Assembly: GCA_032622095.1 (NCBI GenBank)
Contig: CP136066.1
Span: forward strand, 232,442,961-232,506,960
DNA length: 64,000 nucleotides
Direction: 5' to 3'
Source: Siphonodentalium dalli
Lineage: Eukaryota > Mollusca > Scaphopoda > Gadilida > Siphonodentaliidae
Shown: one piece after another, positions 52,496 through 62,600 of the stretch
Layout: every line of letters starts with the position of its first letter
How positions within the stretch are numbered: position 1 is the first letter of the stretch
Notes under the pieces: model-generated
What the model was told of the DNA's origin: nothing
Seen by the model: only the letters and a program-made list of their open reading frames with translations
The model's database searches: none
Position numbers and translations under genes: made by a program

Positions 52496-53804
52496 GTTCA
52501 GACGACCACGATACAATCGTAAGTGGAGGAATAGTTTGTTCAGACGATTGCAATCTCATCGTACATTATGATAGCATATGTTGTTCTAAAGAATGTGATT
52601 GACTACCCTACGACCATTGCCAGCTACGATTTTTACGTACACACGGCTGTCGGCCTGTAACGATATGCTTGGTCACGATACAATATGTATCGCGATACGG
52701 GGCCAATGATACAATACGTATCGTGATAGGCAAAATTTTATCCCACGAGTAAATAGCTATTCAACACTCCAAATTTGCACACTCTCAGGTTGAGTTTTAA
52801 TGATAGTTTTTCTAATATTACTGTGGACTTTCATAATTGTTTAGTTATATGTGTATTGTAGTATGTAGTAATGTAGTATGCTCGTACACATCCGGAAATA
52901 CCAGTACAACATGACATATTGATACTGAAGACGGTAAAAGAGTTGAAAAGTTTCTCACTCATCTGTTTATATATCATATAATCACAACAGCTGGCTGAGA
53001 ATGATGTCGTTTCAAATGGTGTGACATGTTGGTCGTAACACCAGTCTTGTAAGAGGTTGCCGTCGAACATAATTTGCAGATCGTTTTAGTTCTGTCTGTC
53101 TTAATGCATGGCTTTCCATCCTCAAAGGGTTACGTCCCAAAACCGAAATACTGCCAGATTTTCTACCTGTAGGCCGCTGTCGGATTGACAAGTTTTAAGC
53201 TTTCTTGAGCAGACATCTTTGCACGGCCCACGTGTTGTTGTTTTGCGCAGATGATATATCCAATATACTAGTATTTGATTGATTGAAATCACAGCAGTTC
53301 ATCAAATTAAACCAATCAGAGCATGGCTTACAGTCTGAGGCTAGGTTACGTAGGTCAGTCATATCACTTGCGCAAACGTTTGTGTCAAAGGTCAAAGTGC
53401 GAGCTCACGGAAACAAACGAAATTTACAGATTTACTTCCAATAAAACTTCGTAAGCATTCACAGCTTACGGAAACGAACGAGGGGTCCCGATTTACTTCG
53501 GATGGTAACTGCATAATACGGAAGCGGAACTGTATCGTAGTGTATCGAAATTACAGACAAATGAATCGCGTATAGAATCATGAATGACGAATCGCGATGA
53601 ATCGAAATCACGATGAATCGTTGCAGGCCTATACAATCGCAAGTGGAGGTAACCAAGGATATCCACATTTCGCATCTAGAATCAAACGGCGCTTGATATC
53701 AATTTATGACCAACGATTTTGATGTTAGCATGCGCAATCGAGCTACCGGTTACTTCCTGCGACGGAAATCTTTCCGCTTACGATTGTATCGTGGTCGTCT
53801 GAAC
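52496..53804. mobile_element. Inverted-repeat element with hAT-like internal ends
   Basis: Arms of 32 bp (52,496-52,527 and 53,773-53,804) read GTTCAGACGACCACGATACA and then ATCGTAAG(T/C)GGA, with one mismatch. Inside, GGCCTGTAACGAT at about 52,655 faces the complement of GGCCTGCAACGATTCATCG at about 53,627. Both are followed by runs of TATCG(T/C)GAT words, a pattern seen at ends of some animal hAT elements. No 8-bp duplication was found for the inner pair, so the hAT assignment is tentative. No transposase frame is visible. Confidence 0.5.
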
Positions 53805-53953
53805 GTAAACTTATTAATTTCATGCATTATTGCATAATATTTTTAAACATAACTTATTTAACATCTTCGACTTGCTTTAAATTTAATTTATTTTCATGAA
53901 AAGGACTAATATGGTTGTAAATATAGAAGGCAGATGACTCTTCTACCCGAGAG

Positions 53954-54052
53954 GTCTAGATTTCTTGGACACGGTCGTTAGACGCAACGTCAAGATCGGT
54001 TAGTCTTTGGATGGTTGACTGGGTTGGGTTTCCGGGTGATGCCAATGTTCGG
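53954..54052 (+). pseudogene. Degenerate 5S rRNA-derived unit
   Basis: CGCAACGTCAAGATCGGTTA, GTCTTTGGATGG and TTGACTGGGTTGGG follow the 3' half of animal 5S rRNA (GCAACGTCGGGCC, GGTTAGTACTTGGATGGGTGACC). The 5' half is poorly kept. It shares a downstream CACTTCT...CTCTC...CTGTTAC tail with the next unit, so the two arose as a tandem of about 210-218 bp. Confidence 0.7.
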
Positions 54053-54143
54053 TGCAACTTACGCACTTCTCACTCTCTCGTCCTGTTACACTGGGGGCTC
54101 GTCTGGCCATTAGAGGACTGTCATGATACAACCTCCAGTCCAG

Positions 54144-54264
54144 GTCTCAGCCATTACTCGCATTAGATGCTTTGTCTGATCACCGAGGTTAAGTAACGTC
54201 AAGCTCGGTTAGTCCTTGGATGGGTGACCGGCTTGGAATTATCAGCCGATTATGGTGCTGCTAC
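54144..54264 (+). pseudogene. 5S rRNA-derived unit (SINE3-like or 5S pseudogene)
   Basis: Aligns over the length of 5S rRNA: GTCTCAGCCATTAC for the 5' end, CTGATCACCGAGGTTAAGTA, CGGTTAGTCCTTGGATGGGT, GACCGGCTTGG and GGTGCTGCT at the 3' end. The internal control region of RNA polymerase III is mostly kept. Insertions and substitutions in helices make a working 5S gene unlikely; a 5S-derived SINE or dispersed pseudogene fits better. Confidence 0.78.
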
Positions 54265-54479
54265 ATTTCGGTGCGACTCCATCACTTCTTGCTCTCAGTC
54301 TCATTCTGTTACGGTAGTGTTAATTATACTGTACAATCGTCATGCTAATTTGCTATTGCTATTTTGCATGTTTTTAAATAATACTTGATTCATACATGTA
54401 TATCTGTTATGTAATTCAGCAAGCGAAACATTAAATTATATTTGAAATAGCAATTTTTTGCGGTCATTTGTGAAATAAC

Positions 54480-54712
54480 TGTAGCGGTTTTGGCCTCTTG
54501 TTCCACCGAGATCCTCCGGAAACCCACGGAGATGTATCTACACCACTCGGAACGACTCACGTGACCCGACTCTTCCCGAAGGTGACGTCATCCGGGAATT
54601 CACGGCACTTCAACTACAGACTTCAAACCCACAACTTCGCTCCGCGCTCAAGACTTCTATAATAGGTAATTTCATTAGATAACATCACTTATAAACCCTA
54701 ATCATGTTATAT
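54480..54712 (+). repeat. 5' LTR (3' boundary approximate)
   Basis: Starts TGTAGCGGTTTTGGCC and ends just before the PBS. The canonical CA could be at 54,703-54,704, or the LTR may run to about 54,712. It carries a perfect CRE palindrome TGACGTCA (54,583-54,590), a CACGTG E-box (54,558-54,563) and a TATAATA (54,658-54,664). The boundaries rest on the TG start and PBS position, because the 3' LTR is outside the window. If the start is right, the target duplication should be the preceding bases ATAAC (54,475-54,479). Confidence 0.68.
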
Positions 54713-54723
54713 TGGCGACGAGG
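54713..54723 (+). promoter_or_regulatory. Primer binding site, tRNA-Ser(GCU)
   Basis: TGGCGACGAGG is the exact complement of the 3' end of animal tRNA-Ser(GCU), including CCA, the discriminator G and the seven acceptor-stem bases. Further on, TTTCGAAC (54,726-54,733) resembles the T-arm complement with a small gap. It should prime minus-strand DNA synthesis. Confidence 0.85.
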
Positions 54724-56417
54724 TGTTTCGAACTTAACGTGCGTGAAATAAAATGTAAATTAGAGAGTAATTAAATTATAAATGAATTTCTGATTTTTCT
54801 CTTGGAAAATTTTGCCGCGCAAAGCGCCGCCATCTTGCCTTCTTGCCCGAATTCTCGGCAAGTTCCGGAAATGATGGTAATTTTCCAAGAGCACGCGTAA
54901 AGCAAAATAAACCATAAAGTAAACTAACATTCTATTATAAATCATACATTTACAATAATGCACTTGGTAAACTCGTATATAATGGACATTTTTTCTTTCA
55001 GATAGGCCCAATGCCGACGATTAATTCTACACTGTTTCCCTGAATTTGAGTCGTGCATATGAGCGCACAATTCATTGTTCAAATTCTTTCTGCAGTGTTT
55101 TGCCATGTTTCTATTTATTTCATCGAAATAGGCCAATTTTGGAACTTGCACAACACTGTTTAATTTTCTTGTCAATGTATTTCGTACTCTTATGATTCAA
55201 TAAACGATTTGTTTTTTATGTTATTCTCTCGGCAGAAACCGGAATAACATTAGCACCCACTAAATGATGTTTCGTTGGTATCTCGAATATTCGCAACGTT
55301 GAACATAGCAAATTTGCATGTAATTTAAATGGTTATTACAAATTTTTGTAATAAAAGGTAAATTCTACGGGTGTCGCACTCTGGAGCCTTGCCGCTAAAT
55401 CACATAAATTGCTGTTGGAAATGCTGAGTGACATGTTTTATGTCACCAAGGAAACAGTGCGAATATTCGAAATACAGAAATACTCATAATAAAACTTATT
55501 ATTGAGAAGAGAACAACTTTTCATTGCAATAAGTAAGATAATTCATTGAGAGCTGTTTTTTGCGTGGTAGAAAAACTGTCCGAAAGCAGCTACTTGATGA
55601 AATAAATAAGTCTAAGCAGTACTTTTATTTCCATGACATAATTAATTAACATAATATAACCAGGATGCTATCTCTGTTGTGGCGATCGCGCTTCGCAGGA
55701 ATAGAACTTCCAATAAACTTGTTAAATTTCATAGAAGAGATCAATTGGTAAATCAGACAGCGCGGAGTAGGGAATTAAATTTTTGCAATAAACCTGGTAT
55801 CCATTTTTTCGTCCATAAACTAGGTCATAATTAATTTGAATTCGTAGACTTATCTGGCACATTTTGTATTCAGTGTTCATGGATGACATGACCACACGCG
55901 CGTAATCTGTGTTTTTTTTGTGCGCGATATAACTGTGCCAGTTAAATTAATAATTTTCAGCTGAATATTGTTGTTGTATGTAATGTATTACTATTAGCTG
56001 TCCAGTTCACACAAATAACTATTATCAAATTGTTTGAACTTTTTGTGATTTACATTTCTTGAAATTATCTTGTGATAAATAATTTGGTTATTAATTTTGT
56101 GATTGTGATAAAGAATAATTGATTATATAAAGCATTGTGAACTGAACAGATTGCAGCAACCTATATTTATATTGTATTCCCATTGAACCCTACTAGTGTT
56201 GATGTGCAACCACTAGCACATGTATAAACTTCTCGAATCATGCCGTTCTCTCCGATTCTTCTCAATCAAGAGACGCGGGTCTTGAGGAATCTGATCTATT
56301 CCCTTTAGATTAATGCAGATTAATTTAATACTTTTTCAATAACTCTGCTATTCCAATAAGTTACAGTTACTTAGGAAGCCGAGCATCATAAGTGTAACAC
56401 ACTTAAAGCAGAATCAG

Positions 56418-56441
56418 TCAATCTGTTTCTAAACAGATTGA
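56418..56441 (+). other. Perfect 11-bp hairpin in the leader
   Basis: TCAATCTGTTT, loop CT, AAACAGATTGA: a perfect inverted repeat about 490 bp upstream of gag. It could be an RNA signal such as a dimerisation or packaging stem, or a remnant of a small insertion. Confidence 0.85.
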
Positions 56442-56733
56442 TGTATATCACTTAAATTTTGTATTGTAATTGTTGTTTGATATACATTCATAAATTAATT
56501 TGTTTTTGTGTAGTAAATTATTAAATTGTCTGAGTAGATGAGCAGCTTATAATTTATGTGTGATAATTGTTTTTGCAATAAGATATTTTTGTATTAATTT
56601 ATTTTTGCTGCTCGTAGATTAATTTTTATAAGATAAGATTATTAGGAGGAATGTATTAATTTAAAAGGGAATAGCATAACATCAGTATTCCAGTTAATGA
56701 AGTCTTCACAGGTGTTACTCGCAGTCAATAATT

Positions 56734-56899
56734 AAAGCGGACATTCCGTTTATTTTGCTAAAGTAATACCAGTGTGATTTAGTCTCGACCGTCAGATAAA
56801 CGCGGACAATCCGTTGGATAGGTTAAGAAAGGCTAATAAGACCAAAAACTATCGAAGGCGACTATTAAAGGTAAGGCGGAAAATCCGTTTATTTTTACC
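56734..56899 (+). repeat. Three-fold GCGGA-AATCCGTT motif upstream of gag
   Basis: AAAGCGGACATTCCGTTTAT (56,734), GCGGACAATCCGTTGG (56,802) and GGCGGAAAATCCGTTTATTT (56,875) are spaced 68-73 bp apart and stop 28 nt before the gag ATG. Each carries a small internal dyad (CGGA...TCCG). Placement in the late leader suggests a cis-acting RNA or DNA element; function unknown. Confidence 0.8.
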
Positions 56900-56926
56900 A
56901 AAGCACAACAAAGGTGAGTATACATA

Positions 56927-59602
56927 ATGGCAACCGACGGAGTGGAAATAAATCTTTGCTCGCACAAGGAGTTGTGTAAAATAGTAGGCATTTCTGATGA
57001 TTCAGCGGCAAAGATAGTAGTCCACAGGTCAATGAAGGGTGATATCAAGAATATGGAAGAATTGAAAGAATTACTCACCCCCCACCTATGTGCCAGAATT
57101 AAAGGGCCAATTGGCTATGCAACAAGCAAGGAACAACCAGAAACCCAGAAGGAGCAGAGCGCAGGTAGGGAGTTCCAGGAGTTCTCTCTTTCTGAGGAGG
57201 ACTTTCAGGAGCCCAAGTATTCCAGCTCTCCAATTACTACGAGAGGTAGAAAAGAAAGAGAAAGGGAAGAACATGTGGCCTCTTACAAAAGAGAAACAGA
57301 TCAGATGGCCTCTTTAAAAAGAGAAAAACAGCAGAAAGGGATAGAAGATGAAAAGAGAAAGCAAGAAGAAGGCGAAGAGTACGAAGGTCAGCGAAGGGAA
57401 TATAGAGAACATGAAGAAAACCACCTGCAACAAAGAGAAAAGTGGAATCAGCAAGGAGATATCCAACCGAGAGATCAACAGGATAGTCGAGGAAAGGGAA
57501 TGTCGAGAGCTATGAAATCGTATGAAGAACATCAAGGGGACAGGTATGACCGCGTAGAAGAGGAAAAACAGCATTGGCTAGGGAAAATAGAAAAAATGGA
57601 GGAAGAATTTGACAGAATGCAAAGGGATTTCGACCGAGAAATACGCCAAAAAGAAGACCAACTTCAACAGGCTAACAGTGAGAATCGACTGGTAAGAAGA
57701 AGTTTGGGGAATGTGGAAGAAGAGAATAAAGATCTTAAAAGGGAAAAAGAGATAACCGGAAAAGGGTGGGAGGAAATACACAGACGGTTGGATAAGGAGG
57801 AAAGAGAAAATGAGTTCCTGAATAAAGAAAATGAGTCCCTGAAGAAAGCAATCAAGGAGAAAACACAAGAATGTGATTCCCTGAAAGAAGAAGGAACTTA
57901 CTTGAAAGAAGAAAAGAGGGCTCAGGCTCAAAGTTATGAAGACAAGTTGAGGGACGAGAGAGATGGGCGTCGGAAAGATAAACATAGCTATGAACAAGCT
58001 AGGATGGCGCCACCCCACCCCACCAATTTTCCTCCACCAAGCTGGCAACAACCACCATTTATGTATGGAGGCAATCAGCAGTACACATACCCGTCTAACC
58101 AGGTGGCGACCCCAGCTATACAGATGCCACCAGCCACAATACCTCCAGTGACACCAGCGGTACAGGCAGTGCCCGATCTAGGGAGACGGGAGAGGGAGCC
58201 GGAACGAAACAACAGACGGGAGAACGAGGAACCAAGGAGATGGGGTGAGGACCGGGAGCATTATAGAGAGGAACGTAATGACCGGGGAAGATACGATAGA
58301 AGGGACAGGATAGGTGTTGAGAAAATACCATCTCGACTAAAGTTCGATGGAACCACCATGTGGTTGGTGTTTGAGAAGAGATTCGTCCATTTCGCCCAGC
58401 GCCAGAACTGGGATGAGGAAGAAAAGAAAGAGAAACTGGTCTGGTGTTTGGAGAAGAAGGCGGCCGAATTCTGTGCGATGGTCGACCGAAAGGATGAAAT
58501 GTCCTATCAACAACTTCTGAGGGAACTCCGAAGCAGATATGAGGAACATGATCGTCCTGAGAAGGCCCAGACAGATCTAGCGGTGGCCAAGCAAAATACA
58601 GATGAACCTCTAGAGGACTGGGCAGACCGAGTCCAGAAGCTGTCAATACAGGCCTTCAGTGACGCGCCGGGGGCAGTCCAGCAGAGACAGGCAGTATTAA
58701 AGTTCTGCCAAGGACTACTGGACAAGGAAACAGGGCAACATGTTGCCACTTCCGCCCAGCCAACCATTAAAATGGCAGTGGAAAAGGCGCAGCTCTTCCA
58801 GCAGACCACGCAGGCGATATACGGGAAGAGACTGAAGAAAGAGGTAAAGGCCACATGGGTAGATTCGGATTCAGATTCGGATGGGGCCCAAATCAGCCAA
58901 GTGTATAGGGATCGGGACAATAGGGGACGAGGGGATGGAAGAAGGGCTTCCGACTTGGGGGATGGAAGAAGGAACAATTCCAGGTACGACCGGAATTGGA
59001 GGTCAGAGAGATCTGAGGGTTCCAACAATTCCAGGTATGACCGGAATCAGAGGTCGGAGAGTCCGAAGAACTCCGGGTATGACCGGAATTGGAGGTCAGA
59101 GAGTCCAAAGAACTCCGGCTATGACCGGAATTGGAAGTCGGAAAGTCCAAAGAACTCGGGGTATGACCAAAATTCCCGATATAACCGGTCCCGAACAACA
59201 GAAAATACGAAGCCGACAAATGATTCCACTCCATGGGGCAAGAGTGGAACTACCAGAGATGGAGACGCTGCCAAAAACAGGTCGTCCACAAACCAATCCT
59301 CGGATGTCAACTCAAGAATGAGCTCACTAGAGGGAGGAATGGGTGAGATGGCAGCAAACATTAAGAAGCTGATGGGCCTAGTAGAGGAGAAGTCAAGATA
59401 CCGGAATTATTCCAACTATGGGGACAGATCGAGAAGCCCTTCACCTAGGCGAAATGGGGAATTGGTTTGCTTCAAATGTGAAAAACCAGGCCACTTTCGC
59501 CGTAACTGCCCCCAGAATGAACAACAGGACAAATTCCCGAAGAAAGTATCATTCAATAAGAGCGAGGGGTTAAACGAGAGCGGGTCGTCCATCGAGGCCT
59601 AG
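56927..59602 (+). CDS. gag: Gag polyprotein of Ty3/gypsy-type retrotransposon (891 aa)
   Basis: Structural protein expected to assemble the virus-like particle and bind element RNA in the cytoplasm. The ATG at 56,927 has A at -3 and G at +4 and opens the longest uninterrupted frame. Residues 6-50 resemble a ComEA-type helix-hairpin-helix (INLCS..EL, GIS at 21-23, then a second helix). Residues 100-358 are strongly charged, with a likely long coiled coil at about 211-358. Residues 360-420 are rich in Pro, Gln and Tyr; 420-465 are Arg/Glu-rich. Residues 466-640 look like the retrotransposon Gag capsid domain (W, Y and L pattern with LRSRYEEHDRPEKAQ). Residues 683-755 hold about five 14-residue repeats (YDRNWRSESPKNSG). 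A CCHC zinc knuckle follows at C848, C851, H856 and C861. It is long for a Ty3/gypsy Gag. It ends at TAG 59,600-59,602, inside the frameshift hairpin. Confidence 0.93.
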   Translation: MATDGVEINLCSHKELCKIVGISDDSAAKIVVHRSMKGDIKNMEELKELLTPHLCARIKGPIGYATSKEQPETQKEQSAGREFQEFSLSEEDFQEPKYSSSPITTRGRKEREREEHVASYKRETDQMASLKREKQQKGIEDEKRKQEEGEEYEGQRREYREHEENHLQQREKWNQQGDIQPRDQQDSRGKGMSRAMKSYEEHQGDRYDRVEEEKQHWLGKIEKMEEEFDRMQRDFDREIRQKEDQLQQANSENRLVRRSLGNVEEENKDLKREKEITGKGWEEIHRRLDKEERENEFLNKENESLKKAIKEKTQECDSLKEEGTYLKEEKRAQAQSYEDKLRDERDGRRKDKHSYEQARMAPPHPTNFPPPSWQQPPFMYGGNQQYTYPSNQVATPAIQMPPATIPPVTPAVQAVPDLGRREREPERNNRRENEEPRRWGEDREHYREERNDRGRYDRRDRIGVEKIPSRLKFDGTTMWLVFEKRFVHFAQRQNWDEEEKKEKLVWCLEKKAAEFCAMVDRKDEMSYQQLLRELRSRYEEHDRPEKAQTDLAVAKQNTDEPLEDWADRVQKLSIQAFSDAPGAVQQRQAVLKFCQGLLDKETGQHVATSAQPTIKMAVEKAQLFQQTTQAIYGKRLKKEVKATWVDSDSDSDGAQISQVYRDRDNRGRGDGRRASDLGDGRRNNSRYDRNWRSERSEGSNNSRYDRNQRSESPKNSGYDRNWRSESPKNSGYDRNWKSESPKNSGYDQNSRYNRSRTTENTKPTNDSTPWGKSGTTRDGDAAKNRSSTNQSSDVNSRMSSLEGGMGEMAANIKKLMGLVEEKSRYRNYSNYGDRSRSPSPRRNGELVCFKCEKPGHFRRNCPQNEQQDKFPKKVSFNKSEGLNESGSSIEA

Positions 59603-62600
59603 AAACGACCCGAATCAAAGAAGGCCCAGGCAAAGAGAACAAGCCTTCAGAACGTGGAAGCTCCATTATAAGTAGAGAGGGTAAGGCACAACCAAGTTGT
59701 AGAACTTATAGCCTGGAGGACGAAGAGTTCAATGCATCGATGTTCAATGTTGACTCTGACCAAACAGGTAGTGGGTTCAAAGAAGTTGTAAGCAAGCCCG
59801 GGAACGAGGTAGGTACATCAAACCGCCCTAGCCCAATGGTGAAGCTGGACGATGCATCGTTATCCGATGCTCAGCCGGCTTACCAGGAGGATAGGGACAT
59901 GAGTGGGCCTATCTTGATATCTGCCAATGAAAGAAATAGGTGGAGTAGACCAGAACCCAGGAAGGAACCGATAGGTGACGCGAGGGACGAAATACCCACG
60001 ACTGGTAGAGGGGTAGAGCAAGTCGAAGAAAACTCGTGGAAGGGTGACGACGAAATCCTATCGGAAGAGAAAACAGAATGGATCATGCCAGCTAACAGCA
60101 TGAGTGGACCCCCTAGTCAAAGAAAGGCTGAGATCAAAGAGATGGGGAACTCAGAGGATCACGATGAAACGGATCTGGTAGATTCCCCAGAATTGGAAAT
60201 AGCTCAGCCTAGCGAACCATCTCCGGGTACGCTAAACAACGAAGAAGAACCCGTTGAATTCACGATCCAACAAGTTAGGGGAACCATGCTGTACATCCCA
60301 GTAGAAATCAATGGGAGCAGATTGAATGCCGTTGTTGATAGTGGTGCAGAAGTAACCATCATATCGGATAAGGCTTTCAAGAGGCTGGAGAAACCACCTG
60401 ACATCCAGAAAAGGGCGAAGATGCATACGGCAGGCAGGAATTTATGCATGAATGCGTGGATCACCCAGCCGACCAACTTGCAAATAGGGGGAAAAATATA
60501 CAGCCACCCCTTATATGTTGCTCCCGTGGGCGATGATATGCTGTTGGGGTTAGATTTCATGAAGAAACATTCTGCCCATATAAACCTAGACCGGGATATT
60601 ATCGAATTGGGAGGAATCACTATCAAAATGGAACGCTTAGGGGATGCTGCCCATGATGGACAAATCCCAGTACGAGTTTCCAAGGCGACCGTGGTACCTC
60701 CAGGTCAGGTGTGCTTGTGCCAGGGTGTCATGGCCGAAAATCTCAAACCATACATCCTGGAAGGAACGGAGCACCCTAGTATCATCATTCCGAGAACTGT
60801 TCACAGTGCCGGGAAAACCCCAGTGATCTGTCTCGTCAACACTTCAGAGAGATATATTAAATTCAAGCGAGGGCAAGTTATCGCCGCAGCATCTGAGGTG
60901 GAAGTATTGCGCTGTGACGGCGGCGCCAGTGTATCAGCAGTGCGAGTCGGAACAGAACCGTACAAAATCCCAGAACATCTGATGGATTTATACAATCGTT
61001 CAGCGGAAAATTTAGATGCAAGCCAGCAGGACGCTCTGGCTCAACTCATAAGTGAGTACGCTGATGTTTTCGCAATAGACGAATATGATCTGGGGAACTT
61101 CACGGCAATGGAACACACTATTGATACCGGAGATGCTCTGCCCATAAAAATGAACCTCCGCCGAACACCCGTGGCTTTTGTCAATGAAGAAAAAAAGCTA
61201 TTGGACAAAATGCTGAGAGCCGGCGTGATTGAATCCAGCACTTCAGAATGGGCAGCTGCACCAGTACTGATCCGGAAACGGGACGGCAGTATTCGCTGGT
61301 GCCTCGACTACCGCGGTCTGAACTCGGTGACTAAAAAAGATGTCTGGCCCATTCCCCTGTTCTCAGAATGTGTGGATTTGTTAAGCCAGAAACAGTATTT
61401 TAGCCATCTGGATGGAAATTCTGCGTATTGGCAGATTCCTATTCGAGAAGAAGACCGCCACAAGACTGCTTTCCTAACAAAATACGGGACCTTCCATCAC
61501 GTCCAACTCGCTTTCGGTCTTTGTAACGCGCCAAGTTGCTATTCCAGGGCCATGAGCCTTGTGCTGCAGGGGTTAAACTGGAATATAGCATTGGCATTCT
61601 TAGACGACGTTCTGGTGATGGCGTCGGATTTTTCTAGCCACGTCGTCAACCTTAAGAGGGTCCTGGAAAGATTCCGCAAATACCAACTCCGCCTAAAACC
61701 CAAAAAGTGTGGCTTGTTTCAAAGAAAAACAGAATTCTTGGGGCGAACGATAGACGGCCAAGGCATGACGATGACAGATGCCTCCTGCAAGGTCATCGAG
61801 GAGTGGCCGACCCCTCGAAATAGCAAGGACGTAGAAAGATTTTTGGGATTGGCAGGATACCACAGAATGTTCGTAAAGAACTTCTCGAAGCTCGCCGCCC
61901 CCCTACACCAGCTCACGGGGAAGAATCCAAAATTTGAATGGGGTTACGAGCAAGAAGAGGCTTTCCTTGCCTTAAGAGAAGCCCTTATGACACCCCCGGT
62001 TCTTGCTCTACCGACAATAGAGGACCCATTCATACTGGATACGGATGCCTCGGACGGGGCGATAGGCGCAGAGCTAATCCAAGTCCAGGAAGGGGTGGAG
62101 AAAGTCATTGCGTATGGAAGCATATCTTTGAGTCGTGAGCAAAAGAACTATTGCACGACTCGTAAAGAATTACTGGCCGTGGTATTTTTCGCCAGGACGT
62201 TCCGGCACTATTTGCTGGGGCGACCTTTTGTGGTGCGAACTGACCACGCCAGCCTGACATGGCTCCTACGCTTCAAGCACCCCCAAGGCCAGATTGCACG
62301 ATGGCTGGAAGAGCTGAGCCAATACCAAATGACAATTAAGCATCGCCCAGGAGCGCGTCATCAAAACGCAGACGCAATATCACGCCTAGTGGATGAAGAT
62401 CCTTGTCATTGTTTCAAGGCAGGGGTGATATTAGAAGATTTGCCCTGTGGTGGGTGCAAATACTGCCAAAGGGCAGAAGAGAAATGGGGAGCGTTCATTG
62501 ATTCGGTGGATGACGTGATCCCCTTGGCTCAAGTCCGGGCACAGTCCATAAACTTGGAGCACCAAGTTATGGACGTGACGTGTCCCATGCTGTGGCCATG

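Larger units (their letters stand above)
54724..56926 (+). other. 2.2-kb retrotransposon leader without a coding frame
   Basis: An unusually long stretch between PBS and gag, AT-rich and with no plus-strand frame of note. It holds hairpins at about 54,806-54,891 (TCTTGGAAAATT / AATTTTCCAAGA), 55,429-55,447 (GTGACAT, loop GTTTT, ATGTCAC) and 56,418-56,441, and a three-fold motif before gag. A consensus-like 5' splice site (AAAGGTGAGTAT, about 56,909-56,920) lies just upstream of the gag ATG. Minus-strand frames of 77-83 codons match nothing. Packaging, dimerisation or internal translation initiation are possible roles, all inferred. Confidence 0.65.

Noticed and set aside
57086-59361. Long minus-strand and alternate-frame open frames over gag (up to 176 codons)
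   Set aside because: They are shadows of the purine-rich gag reading frame and contain low-complexity Phe/Leu/Ser/Pro composition.
60204-60683. 159-codon minus-strand frame over the protease region
   Set aside because: Antisense shadow of the pol frame, which carries all catalytic motifs.
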